64,000 nt of DNA from an uncultured Saprospiraceae bacterium (GTDB taxonomy: Bacteria > Bacteroidota > Bacteroidia > Chitinophagales > Saprospiraceae), in NCBI GenBank assembly GCA_937959275.1, contig CALGLU010000006.1, positions 86,027-150,026 on the forward strand, given 5' to 3'. Each line of letters begins with the position of its first letter. The first letter of the stretch is position 1. The position numbers were made by a program, and so were the translations under genes. Below the pieces are notes generated by a model that saw only the letters and a list, made by a program, of their open reading frames with translations, was not told where the DNA came from and made no database searches. Shown here piece after piece: positions 19,265-27,565 of this stretch.

Positions 19265-20398
19265 ATGATAATTGAAAATATAAAATGTTTTGAAGTTATT
19301 GTTCCTGCTCATCCAGGGATGATCGAGTCAAAAGGGATTCACAAACCATTGCATAAGTTGCCAGTAGGAGCGAAGTCAGGTTGGTCAAAGCAATTTGATG
19401 AGCTGCCTAAATTATTGATCCAGATGACCTTGAAGAATGGGGTCGTGGCTTGGGGTGAATTATATCGTGATCACAATTGGAAGGTGGTTGAGGATATTAT
19501 TGATGTCCTGTTAGGGATAGATATATCTACACTTTCATTGCAGAAATTACCCTTTACGTTTTGTAGAGAGTATGATGGTTTTGAATGTGCGATATGGGAT
19601 GCATTTGCCAAATCGAAGGGCATGAGGGTTGTTGATTTATTGGGAGGACCTGTTAGAGATAAAGTTAAAATTGGCGCGTGGTCGAGCCACCGTGCCAGTG
19701 AAGAGATTGGAGATATTGCGCAAACATTTTCAGATCAGGGCTATGACTGTATCAAGTTTAAATCAGATCTTGATGATGATGTTAGGTCCTGGTGTGAGAG
19801 CATCCATGCAGTCAATCCAGACATGAAGGTCATCTTTGATCCTAATGAACGATGGATTCATCCTTATGAAACAAAGCGTAGAATCGATGCTTTAAGTGAG
19901 ATTGGAAATGTCCTGTGTTTAGAAGATCCAATTCCAAGATGGAAGTTGAATGAATATGCGGCACTAAGAGACTACGGTAATATTCCGATTGTACTGCATG
20001 TGTCATTACCTTATATTTTGCATGGGCAGCGGATCAAGGATGCCATTCAGGCTATTCAAGTGGATGCAGTGGATGGCTTTAATTTTAATTGTGGGCTGGC
20101 TAATTTTCAACGACTAGATCATATAGCTTCGGCTGCGGGTATGCAGTGTTGGCATGGTTCAGAGATTGATTTTGGGATAGCAGAAGCTATGTATGTACAC
20201 TCTTCGGCTGCTGCACAATCCTGCGAATGGCCGAGTGATATATTTGGCAGATTGATCAGGGAGCATGACTTACTACAGACACCACTTAAGATGGAGCCGC
20301 CGTTTGTGTATTTGCCTGAAGGGCCAGGATTGGGCGTTGAGCCTGATATGGATGCCATTCAAAACTATTTAGTTAACTCAAAGGAATACAATCTTTAA
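19265..20398 (+). CDS. Enolase-superfamily (mandelate racemase/muconate lactonizing-type) enzyme
   Basis: Metal-dependent enzyme that abstracts a proton alpha to a carboxylate; members are racemases, dehydratases or cycloisomerases. The 377 residues have a capping domain followed by the TIM barrel. Visible catalytic elements are Lys164-x-Lys166 (IKFKSD), likely metal ligands Asp192 (VIFDPNE) and Glu220 (CLEDPI), a third-ligand region VDAVDG (Asp267/270), and His297 in CWHGSEID. The KxK and His pair fits racemase or dehydratase chemistry, but the substrate cannot be assigned. It lies 58 bp after the VCBS gene and 4 bp before the RidA fusion, so it is almost certainly in the same operon. Confidence 0.88.
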   Translation: MIIENIKCFEVIVPAHPGMIESKGIHKPLHKLPVGAKSGWSKQFDELPKLLIQMTLKNGVVAWGELYRDHNWKVVEDIIDVLLGIDISTLSLQKLPFTFCREYDGFECAIWDAFAKSKGMRVVDLLGGPVRDKVKIGAWSSHRASEEIGDIAQTFSDQGYDCIKFKSDLDDDVRSWCESIHAVNPDMKVIFDPNERWIHPYETKRRIDALSEIGNVLCLEDPIPRWKLNEYAALRDYGNIPIVLHVSLPYILHGQRIKDAIQAIQVDAVDGFNFNCGLANFQRLDHIASAAGMQCWHGSEIDFGIAEAMYVHSSAAAQSCEWPSDIFGRLIREHDLLQTPLKMEPPFVYLPEGPGLGVEPDMDAIQNYLVNSKEYNL

Positions 20399-20402
20399 TC
20401 GT

Positions 20403-21293
20403 ATGGATAGATCAAAATATATAAACCCGTTTCCAGATAATACTGACCGTCATGCCATTTGGAAGATGTTAGTCGAAGAAGATATCATAGCGTTTTGCAA
20501 TGTGGATTGGGATGCGATTGCTGGGGATTTTATCGAAGATTCTTTTATGGGTATTGACGGGGGAGGCAAGTCGAATCCAGATGCATGGACATTAAGTTAT
20601 CCGTCGTTGGAAGATTACAAAACAGTTTGGCTTGAGCAGGCTGAGGAATTCAAAGCGGCCTCTTGGAAAGGAGATGTAGAAGAGGGCTTGTATAAGGCAA
20701 CAATTTTAAGAGACATAGATATTAATGGAGATAGCGCAGTCATACACAAGAAATTTGACGGCACAGTTGAAAAAGAGGATGGGACAATTCAACATTTAAA
20801 TTGGCAAACCCTATATAGATGTAAAAAAGTGAGTGGTGCGTGGAAGATACAAGGCTTTTTAGGCTACTTGCCATTTCCTTTAATATCAGGACAAGCTGCT
20901 CCTTCTAAAGGTATTTCGGTACCTGAGCAAGCTGCGCAGCACAAGACAGCAGGGCCATACTCTCCCGTCTTAGAAATTGATGCTTCAACGTTAGTTGTGA
21001 TATCGGGGCAGGCAGCGATTGATATGGAGGGTAATGTGATTGGCGATACCATTGAAGAGCAGACACATCTCACCCTTAAAAATTGTGAAAAGCAATTGCG
21101 TGATGCTGGTTGCGACCTCAATGATGTATTTAAAGCAAATGTCTTTCTGACGGACTTAGACAATTGGCCTCGCTTTAATGAGGTGTATAAAACGTACTTT
21201 AATGAGCCACTGCCTGTGCGCACGGCTGTACAGACGCCTTTGCTGATGACCTTGCTGGTGGAGATTGAGATGTGGGCAGCTAAGAAGTGTTGA
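20403..21293 (+). CDS. NTF2/SnoaL-like domain fused to RidA-family domain
   Basis: Two-domain protein of 296 residues. The N-terminal 150 residues look like an NTF2/SnoaL-type cone fold (short helix-rich start, then strands with LNWQTLYRCKKVSGAWKIQG); I recognise this by pattern, less surely than the RidA half. The RidA part (about 165-294) shows GPYSP, VVISGQ and the substrate-carboxylate-binding Arg273 in PVRTAV. RidA proteins hydrolyse reactive enamines and imines to ketones and ammonia. The fusion beside an enolase-type enzyme suggests that an imine forms in the pathway. The stop codon lies inside a GTGTTGA tandem repeat. Confidence 0.82.
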   Translation: MDRSKYINPFPDNTDRHAIWKMLVEEDIIAFCNVDWDAIAGDFIEDSFMGIDGGGKSNPDAWTLSYPSLEDYKTVWLEQAEEFKAASWKGDVEEGLYKATILRDIDINGDSAVIHKKFDGTVEKEDGTIQHLNWQTLYRCKKVSGAWKIQGFLGYLPFPLISGQAAPSKGISVPEQAAQHKTAGPYSPVLEIDASTLVVISGQAAIDMEGNVIGDTIEEQTHLTLKNCEKQLRDAGCDLNDVFKANVFLTDLDNWPRFNEVYKTYFNEPLPVRTAVQTPLLMTLLVEIEMWAAKKC

Positions 21294-21319
21294 GTGTTGA
21301 GTGTTGAGTGTTGAGTTGA
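21287..21319 (+). repeat. Tandem GTGTTGA repeat spanning a stop codon
   Basis: Four perfect copies of GTGTTGA (21287-21314) and a partial fifth. Copy one holds the TGA stop codon of the RidA fusion. A small CCTGC-G-GCAGG palindrome follows at once. Confidence 0.9.
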
Positions 21320-21368
21320 GCTTGCCTGCGGCAGGTTGATGAATATGTATCAAGATAAAAATAAATAG

Positions 21369-22127
21369 ATGTATTGGGATCAATTGACTTCGCCGCAGAT
21401 CGGCGCTTTAGATAAATCAATTCCTGTTGTTCTACCTATTTCAGCGACGGAGCAGCATGGCTATCATTTGCCCTTAGCAACCGATCGGATGATTGGGGAG
21501 CATTTATGTAAGCATATTGACGAGACAATGGGTGAGGGCGTTTTGATATTGCCGATCATTAGTGTTGGTTGTTCAGAACATCATACGGACTTTGCGGGGA
21601 GCTTGTCCATTCAACATACAACGATGCTGAGTCAGATGACAGATATCATGGACTGTGTGGTGAGCTATGGGTTTACAAACGTATTTCTGTTAAATAGTCA
21701 TGGAGGGAATCAGGGGATTGTGCAGACCTTTGTCGAAACATTTGGTTTTAGAAATCCTGGGGTAAATGTTGCCTATGCGAGTTGGTGGCGGATGGCAAAT
21801 GAAGAGATTAGACCAATTCAGGAATCTGGACCTGGTGGAGTAGGGCATGCAGGAGAGTTTGAGACGTCCTTGATGTTAGTTATTGCGCCGCATTTAGTTC
21901 ATCTTGACAAGATAGAAGACAGAGCCAACATACCGACTTATTCGTGGGCAGAAGGTGATTTAGTTCTTGGTTCTAAAGTGAGTTTTTATAGACGGATGAA
22001 TGAAGTCGCCGGCAATGGCGTGCAGGGCGAACCAAAGTTAGCAACTAGAGAGAAAGGAATAGAACTGACATCAAAAATCGTTGAAGTGTTTGTCAAGATA
22101 TTAATTGAGTATCGTGGAGCGGTATAA
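21369..22127 (+). CDS. Creatininase-family amidohydrolase
   Basis: Cytoplasmic metal-dependent amidohydrolase of 252 residues, normal for the family. Conserved elements are the metal-binding ATEQHGYHLPLATD (Glu28, His30, Asp39), SEHHTDFAGSLS, NSHGGN and GHAGEFETS. The family cleaves cyclic amides and related C-N bonds: creatinine, formamidopyrimidine intermediates (ArfB), and peptides in mycofactocin maturation (MftE). It is the last gene of the SusCD locus, 75 bp after the RidA fusion, and ends at a small hairpin. Taken with RidA and the enolase-type enzyme, it suggests breakdown of a nitrogenous, possibly cyclic amide, substrate. True creatininase activity is not implied. Confidence 0.9.
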   Translation: MYWDQLTSPQIGALDKSIPVVLPISATEQHGYHLPLATDRMIGEHLCKHIDETMGEGVLILPIISVGCSEHHTDFAGSLSIQHTTMLSQMTDIMDCVVSYGFTNVFLLNSHGGNQGIVQTFVETFGFRNPGVNVAYASWWRMANEEIRPIQESGPGGVGHAGEFETSLMLVIAPHLVHLDKIEDRANIPTYSWAEGDLVLGSKVSFYRRMNEVAGNGVQGEPKLATREKGIELTSKIVEVFVKILIEYRGAV

Positions 22128-22144
22128 TTGGATGGTGATCCAAT
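22127..22144 (+). terminator. Hairpin at the end of the creatininase gene
   Basis: ATTGGAT pairs with ATCCAAT around a 4-nt loop, starting on the last base of the stop codon. No clear T-tract follows, so termination is only possible. Confidence 0.35.
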
Positions 22145-22217
22145 CGATAGCTTTAGGTATTCAACATTTTATAATTATTATATCCAGTGTATTGATTAAT
22201 TGATTTTTTGTCTTGAT

Positions 22218-23864
22218 TTATTGACTATTTACAGCACAGAATATTCCATTATTTTTGTTCCATTGAATTTTATCTTGGCCGTTTGTATCACCGTCTAGAT
22301 CGTAATCACTTGAATGATATGTATCAAAAGTTCCATTCACACTTAACCAAAGCGCTTTATCTGCGCCTGTTATATCATCGCTGTCATTGATCAAATCATC
22401 TTGTTGTCCATTTCCTGAAAATGCAGCCCAAACCCCTGGCAATAACTCCTTTTGACCACTACTTAAAGAGGTGTACGAATCAGCAATTGTAAAATCAAAA
22501 ACTAATTCATTGCTTACGAGTGACACAGCTGATGGTGACATAACCGGTAAATGACTTTTATGTTCTATGACGATATAGTATGACATCTGGTCTAAACTAT
22601 AAAAATTGAAATCATCCATAAATCGAATAGAACCATTTTTCTGTAATAGTGCTGCAGCCCGACATATAGTATCAGCAATGCTTGGGCTAGTTCTTAAGGA
22701 GACTAATACCCAATCAACATCATCTGTTGTATAATCTGCATCCGTAAATCCTGCGCCTTCCAATCCTTTATATTCCCAAGGGAGTGTATGATAGGGGTGA
22801 CCTGCAGGAGTCGGTGACACTAAATTGTTAATTGGCGTTTGCCCAGGTAAAAGGCCTCTTGAATTAATGCCACTTGTGAGAACCCCTGAGCTAGCATCAA
22901 AAGGACCTTCTATAAAGTAAGTTAGGTTTAGGCTGACTGTATTTAGACTAATAGGATAAGAGGATAGACTAGCGCTATTTCCTGCTGTAGCTCTCTCACT
23001 AGCTATATAAATTTTATTATCAACCAAAGTGATGCCTTCTGGCTGGGGTTCTAGTGTTATAAATTTCTCGTCTATGAACGTTAAACTCATGATATTTTGT
23101 GAAGTCATATTTACCTTGTATTCCAGTATTTTTCGATTGCCTTCACTCAGAATTAGTAGGTTGCTTCCTAAGTTGCAAGCTAAGTCATAGTTTTGTCCTA
23201 AGTGATGCAGACCAGAAGCATCTTGATCTGAATTATTAGAATACGGATCATCAAAATGTAGTGGATCCAATTGGACTGAAGCTAAAGGCCCTGTTAATGA
23301 ACCAGGAGTCGTACTTGTCGGGAGGACTACCTCTATAGAAAATAGCTCTATTGGAAAATGCTCCCTGACAAAAAACAATCTATTCGTGTGTGGATCGTAG
23401 GTTATGCCTTCAAGTCCGTCTCCATTACTACCCAATGGGATACCAGTTGAGGCATTTCCGCTTGCTACAAGATTTTTATTAGTATGGTCGTATGTATAGA
23501 AATATACACGATTAGCTTTTTCTTCAATGAGTGCGAAAAAATTATCTTCTAAATAAGTGAATCCTTCTAAGTCATCTGGATTGAGGGCTCCACTAAATGT
23601 AATATCATAGACTTGATTTGAATTTGGATCATATCCTTTAAAGTGGTATTCCCCGGATGGACTTCGACTATCCATTGGCATGATAAAAACCTCATCAATA
23701 GGAGAAAAGGCTAGTCCTGAATATTCTTCATTGGTTGATGTTGAGTGTACTACAGTTCTGCTGCCTAAGGAGTTTAGAATTTGTGCGTGTAGATGTCCAT
23801 TTATGAATTGAATCAAAAAGACAAAGAATATAATTTTAGATGTGAGTTCACTTGTTTTTTTCAT
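22218..23864 (-). CDS. Secreted SdiA-regulated/phytase-like beta-propeller protein with dockerin-like end
   Basis: Exported protein of about 548 residues starting at ATG 23864; the longer frame to 23900 only adds a poor N-terminus before the signal peptide MKKTSELTSK. Residues about 30-340 show propeller-like strands with LEGITYDPHTNRLFFV and PEGITLVDNKIYIASE, as in SdiA-regulated and esterase-like phytase domains. The C-terminal 130 residues hold a strand-rich segment and a calcium-type loop DYDLDGDTNGQDKIQWNKNN, similar to dockerin-like ends of Saprospiria secreted proteins. No standard T9SS domain is seen. It converges with the creatininase gene. The function is not known. Confidence 0.72.
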   Translation of the reverse strand: MKKTSELTSKIIFFVFLIQFINGHLHAQILNSLGSRTVVHSTSTNEEYSGLAFSPIDEVFIMPMDSRSPSGEYHFKGYDPNSNQVYDITFSGALNPDDLEGFTYLEDNFFALIEEKANRVYFYTYDHTNKNLVASGNASTGIPLGSNGDGLEGITYDPHTNRLFFVREHFPIELFSIEVVLPTSTTPGSLTGPLASVQLDPLHFDDPYSNNSDQDASGLHHLGQNYDLACNLGSNLLILSEGNRKILEYKVNMTSQNIMSLTFIDEKFITLEPQPEGITLVDNKIYIASERATAGNSASLSSYPISLNTVSLNLTYFIEGPFDASSGVLTSGINSRGLLPGQTPINNLVSPTPAGHPYHTLPWEYKGLEGAGFTDADYTTDDVDWVLVSLRTSPSIADTICRAAALLQKNGSIRFMDDFNFYSLDQMSYYIVIEHKSHLPVMSPSAVSLVSNELVFDFTIADSYTSLSSGQKELLPGVWAAFSGNGQQDDLINDSDDITGADKALWLSVNGTFDTYHSSDYDLDGDTNGQDKIQWNKNNGIFCAVNSQ

Positions 23865-24047
23865 AAAGCTTGTTTTAAATAGTATACAATTGGCTTGCAA
23901 GTAGTCATCTCTATTAACTAAGTAATCTTACCTTTTAAAACAATTTTTAATATTGGCTCCAATGAAAAACCTTGAGTTAGTCATTTGAAAATCACATATG
24001 GTACGAGACTTATTATTTTCGAATACTTGACTTGAATATCATTTATG

Positions 24048-24223
24048 TATAGCCATCGGATGTGGATTTGACCTGTTTTATTCGAGGATGTTTAGTTAAG
24101 ATTAAGGCGCAAAACGTAGAATTAACTGTTCTATTACAAGGTTGGATTACGCAGAAATTGATAAAATAGGTAGCAGTAAATAGGTAGCAGTAAATCGGTT
24201 AAATTTATGTGCGTAGGGTTATA
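24048..24223 (+). mobile_element. MITE-like repeat, family B copy 1
   Basis: Shares order and sequence with 46838-46998: TTTGACCTGTTT near the left end, AAGGCG.AAAACG, CTATTAC.AGG in the middle, TTGATAAAATAGG, then GGTTAAATTTATGTGCG near the right end. The outer parts form an imperfect terminal inverted repeat (TATAGCC left, GGTTATA right). It lacks an ORF and fills most of a 369-bp gap between two minus-strand genes. It is more decayed than copy 2. Confidence 0.6.
24167..24194 (+). repeat. 14-bp tandem duplication inside family B copy 1
   Basis: TAGGTAGCAGTAAA occurs twice in direct succession; copy 2 of the element has the unit only once, so this is a local duplication. Confidence 0.9.
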
Positions 24224-24269
24224 AGATAGTGGTGTTTATTTCGCCTATCCTAAGACGAACACAAAGATT

Positions 24270-24953
24270 TTAATAATATTCCAAGAGTCTTTTACGCTTT
24301 GTGAGAGGCTTATCATTGTTAAAGCTCCAACGCTCTAACCATCGCTTATCTACATCGTATTCCGTAATCTTGAATTCTTCGTTAACGATAATGGTGCCCG
24401 AATCATTTCTAATGGTGACTTGCGTTTCATTGCCATATTGGTCATAGCTAAATGCCATCGTCCTGCTCACTTGTCCTGTCTCTGTTTTAATCGTTTGTTT
24501 AGTGACTCGACCATCAGCATCATATTCATATTCATCAATACGCAATAGTTCTTGGGACCCTGCTTCATAGGCAAGTCTTTTCTTAAGCTTAGCATTTTCA
24601 TATTCATAGGTGTAAAAGCTCAGCAAGCTTGAATCTGCACTATAGTAGTTCGACTTAATTAATTGCTCATCTTTGTACACATATTTTTCTCTATGCAGTG
24701 TGTTGTCAGGTTGTCGGATTCGGTGGTCTAGCTTTTTGCCATCTTCATCATACACAAAGCTTTCCGCAAAACTCATGGCTCCTTGCTCGTATTCGCCATT
24801 GATTTCCTTCAGGTCGTACATTTCGATCTGTTCGGTTTTAACGACCTTTTGTTGGTCGGATGAACAAGCATAAATGCCGAGTGAAAGAAGAGCTATTATA
24901 CAGATTACGATGTATAGCTGCTTATAAATTCCAGAGATTTTAATTCCATCCAT
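24270..24953 (-). CDS. Lipoprotein with RHS/YD-like repeats
   Basis: 227-residue predicted lipoprotein: a hydrophobic stretch ends in LGIYAC (lipobox Cys30), then come repeated strands of the form YEYDADGRVTK and FSYDQYGNETQ that resemble YD/RHS repeats, as in small Bacteroidota lipoproteins of unknown role. It overlaps the end of the upstream hydrolase gene by 49 bp in another frame, with no later ATG before the lipobox, which suggests translational coupling. It ends the three-gene run 26810-24270. Confidence 0.72.
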   Translation of the reverse strand: MDGIKISGIYKQLYIVICIIALLSLGIYACSSDQQKVVKTEQIEMYDLKEINGEYEQGAMSFAESFVYDEDGKKLDHRIRQPDNTLHREKYVYKDEQLIKSNYYSADSSLLSFYTYEYENAKLKKRLAYEAGSQELLRIDEYEYDADGRVTKQTIKTETGQVSRTMAFSYDQYGNETQVTIRNDSGTIIVNEEFKITEYDVDKRWLERWSFNNDKPLTKRKRLLEYY

Positions 24954-25867
24954 GAATGTTGATTTTTTTTAATATGAAATCCGACATGACCTCCATAAGT
25001 GCAAGGATATAGAAAAAGATTGTCATTTTCTGCTGCTTCGTCTATTGGTATTGCCTGGTCCGATAAAAATGGATCGTCTACTGCCGATAGCATAAGTGTT
25101 GGTAAGTTGATGCTGCTTAAGAATTGCTTTGAAGAACATCGTGTATAATAATCTTTGGCATTCTCAAACCCATGCAGAGGTGCTGTATATACGTCATCAA
25201 ATTCGTAGAGATTGTTAAGGCCCTTTAGCTTAGACAGATCAATTTGATCTGGAAACAGTTTTGCTTTGCCGCGTAGCTTTTTGCCTAGACTTATCATAAA
25301 TCGCTTTTCATATAGCCAGTTCTCACGTTGAATGATTTTTAAGCTACATGACTCTAGATGTGCAGGTGTTGAGATCGCAACAGCCGCTTTTAGCTGTGTG
25401 GGTAGCTTATAGATTTGATCTCCTAGATATTTCAAAACTAGATTGCCACCAAGACTAAAGCCGATCAGAAATACTGATGAATAATCTGATGCAAAGCTTT
25501 CTAGTGTTAGTTGGACATCATCAGTCGCACCACTATGGTACAGTCTCAATTGACGATTCATCTCTCCACTACATCCTCTATAATTCATAGCGGCTACATC
25601 AAATCCATGCCCACTAAAATAGCGACTAAACTGTTGAATATAGGAAGAAGATGAAGAGCCCTCTAAACCATGACATAATATCACCAAACGTTCATTTTTG
25701 TTGAAGAGACAATCAATATCGATAAAGTCATCATCGAGTGTACTTAATCGTTTTCTTTCAAAACTAATAATACCTGTAGGCCGTAACATATGTGACAACA
25801 AGGTGTTGCGATGTCCATTTTTATATATGTACGAGGGCGAGTAATCGTCGGCTGGTAAAACAGGCAT
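24905..25867 (-). CDS. YheT-like alpha/beta hydrolase
   Basis: 320-residue cytoplasmic alpha/beta hydrolase of the YheT/COG0429 type. Seen are an oxyanion segment LCHGLEGSS, the YRGCSGE motif typical of the group, the nucleophile elbow GFSLGGN (Ser), the acidic residue in SAVDDPFL and the His in GGHVGF, so the triad is complete. The natural substrate is not known for most of the family (esterase or lipase-like). It starts 19 bp after the GDPD gene on the same strand, which suggests linked lipid-related work. Confidence 0.9.
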   Translation of the reverse strand: MPVLPADDYSPSYIYKNGHRNTLLSHMLRPTGIISFERKRLSTLDDDFIDIDCLFNKNERLVILCHGLEGSSSSSYIQQFSRYFSGHGFDVAAMNYRGCSGEMNRQLRLYHSGATDDVQLTLESFASDYSSVFLIGFSLGGNLVLKYLGDQIYKLPTQLKAAVAISTPAHLESCSLKIIQRENWLYEKRFMISLGKKLRGKAKLFPDQIDLSKLKGLNNLYEFDDVYTAPLHGFENAKDYYTRCSSKQFLSSINLPTLMLSAVDDPFLSDQAIPIDEAAENDNLFLYPCTYGGHVGFHIKKNQHSWMELKSLEFISSYTS

Positions 25868-25886
25868 TGGGTTCGCTTAGTTGATG

Positions 25887-26810
25887 TTATAAAACACGAA
25901 TTCCCAAGCGACGTGTCAAGTCCATTAGCCGGTCCGGGTAATCTGTAATAATACCATCGACTTGAATCGAGATCATGTGTTTCATGTCACTTTCCTCATT
26001 CACAGTCCAGGGGATTAATTGAATCTTATTCTTCTTACAATAATCAAGTACAGCTTGATCTATTAATTTGAAATACGGACTGTATACATCGGGCTTAAAC
26101 CCAAGTGCTTCAATATTATCTTCTATATTATTTTTATTTTCAATCAGATAAACAAGTTTGATCTTATCATTTAAAATCTGAGTTTGTTGAAGAGACTCTA
26201 TATCGAATGATTGTATGAATGTCCTTTTAATGATACCTAATTCCTCAACGACAGTGACAACATGGCCAGCAAAGGTTTTCGCATCTGGATGAAACTGATT
26301 ATCAAACTTGGGTTGTCTTTTGATTTCAATATTGTACAATGGTTGCTTTGCCCCTTGCTCAACTACGTAAGCTTGAATGGCTTGGACCATATCTTTAAAA
26401 GAAGGTTTGTAGACGTTGAATAGTTCTTGATCTGGAAATCTAGGATTTCCTTTACTACCCACATCATAGCTCTTTATTTCTTCGTAGGTCAGCTCAAATA
26501 AATTATGCCGTTTTTCAACACCTTCAGCAATTAGATTACCATCGGGATCTTTTGTGATCTCATGTGAAAAGAAGGGTTCATGCGATATAATCACTTCTCC
26601 ATCCTTGGATATCACTAGGTCAAGTTCAAGCGTCGTCACACCTAGATCGATAGCCTTTTTAAAAGCAGGAATTGTATTTTCAGGGAGCAGGCCTCTACAG
26701 CCTCTATGCCCTTGTACATCTAGAGTTTGCATCTCATTGTGTTTTATAAGTGATGATTGGCTGATACATGACATGAAGATCAGACAAATAGAAAGTATCA
26801 GATATTTCAT
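25887..26810 (-). CDS. Glycerophosphodiester phosphodiesterase, lipoprotein
   Basis: Hydrolyses glycerophosphodiesters to glycerol-3-phosphate and an alcohol. The signal peptide ends in a lipobox (LIFMSC, Cys15), so it is an envelope form. The GDPD core begins GHRGCRGLLPENT (catalytic His, then Glu-Asn) and continues with LELDLVISKDGEVIISHEP (metal ligands Glu and Asp, catalytic His). The 307 residues are normal for a periplasmic GDPD. It is first in a minus-strand run with the YheT-like hydrolase and the RHS-like lipoprotein. Confidence 0.94.
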   Translation of the reverse strand: MKYLILSICLIFMSCISQSSLIKHNEMQTLDVQGHRGCRGLLPENTIPAFKKAIDLGVTTLELDLVISKDGEVIISHEPFFSHEITKDPDGNLIAEGVEKRHNLFELTYEEIKSYDVGSKGNPRFPDQELFNVYKPSFKDMVQAIQAYVVEQGAKQPLYNIEIKRQPKFDNQFHPDAKTFAGHVVTVVEELGIIKRTFIQSFDIESLQQTQILNDKIKLVYLIENKNNIEDNIEALGFKPDVYSPYFKLIDQAVLDYCKKNKIQLIPWTVNEESDMKHMISIQVDGIITDYPDRLMDLTRRLGIRVL

Positions 26811-26865
26811 ACCTCAATGTACTGAAATGTGTGGACCTATCAGCGATCTCAAAGAAAAGGAAGAG

Positions 26866-26902
26866 TAAAAAAAATAGCCGATCAACACTGTTGCTCGGCT
26901 AT
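26866..26902 (-). terminator. Terminator of the small outer-membrane protein gene
   Basis: On the minus strand, ATAGCCGA pairs with TCGGCTAT, with an inner AACA/TGTT extension, followed by eight Ts. It lies 22 bp past the stop codon at 26924. Confidence 0.9.
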
Positions 26903-26923
26903 AGAAAATTCATTAAAAAAATT

Positions 26924-27388
26924 CTAAAACATTATACCTGCGGCTAAGGTAAAGGCATCAAAGCCTCCCAGCGTGATTTTTGGTTGCGCATAGACATTAA
27001 ATCCTGATATAGGGATGTTGAAATGGCCACCTAGGTTGATACCAATATCAGTATTCCCTACTGATGCTGTACCAATATTGACAGAGGCTCTGGCGATTTG
27101 AAGTCCAGCGATAGGAGCAAAGTCTATGTCCTCTCCAATAGTTAGTAATCTATAGTGCGCATCAAGATCGATAGCCCACGAGGTTACATTCTCTTGGAAA
27201 AAATAAGTAAAGGTAGCTGCTCCATCAAGTGGTTGACCGGTTTGCTCTTCCAAATCCATCATGACTTTTCCTTGTACACCAAATGCATCAAAATCCAATA
27301 AGGATACACCTGCTCCAAAATGCAGTTGACCAAAAGAGACTGACGCAATTGCGAATGCAAAGCAAAGGGTAAACATAAACTTTTTCAT
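26924..27388 (-). CDS. Small secreted beta-barrel-like protein
   Basis: 154 residues with a clear signal peptide ending SVSFGQ. The rest is alternating hydrophobic and polar residues in short strands rich in Gly (FGAGVSLLDFDAFGVQGK, GINLGGHFNIPISGF) and ends in a hydrophobic residue and Phe, as for a small outer-membrane barrel of the OmpW/porin-like type. It is a single-gene unit with its own promoter (27425-27455) and a strong terminator. No function can be assigned. Confidence 0.75.
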   Translation of the reverse strand: MKKFMFTLCFAFAIASVSFGQLHFGAGVSLLDFDAFGVQGKVMMDLEEQTGQPLDGAATFTYFFQENVTSWAIDLDAHYRLLTIGEDIDFAPIAGLQIARASVNIGTASVGNTDIGINLGGHFNIPISGFNVYAQPKITLGGFDAFTLAAGIMF

Positions 27389-27424
27389 AAAGTAAAATTA
27401 ATTTGTTATCAATGGTTTATAGGG

Positions 27425-27455
27425 CAAAAGTAATAGCATTCCAGTACTTGTCAAA
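27425..27455 (-). promoter_or_regulatory. Promoter of the small barrel protein (TTTG-N19-TACTTTTG)
   Basis: On the minus strand, TTTG (27455-27452), exactly 19 nt, then TACTTTTG (27432-27425). Both boxes and the spacing equal those of the leuS promoter. The expected leader is about 30 nt. Confidence 0.7.
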
Positions 27456-27565
27456 GGATATGCACATATGAATCTTCATGAAAGATCAAAATCACTATTT
27501 TTGGGTAGCTATGCCGTCAGCTCATAAAAAGCAATTATATTTAAGTAAACAAAACCCTTAAACAT

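Noticed and set aside
21369..22127. A true creatinine degradation pathway
   Set aside because: Only the family fold is shown; creatinase and later enzymes are absent, and related members act on other substrates.
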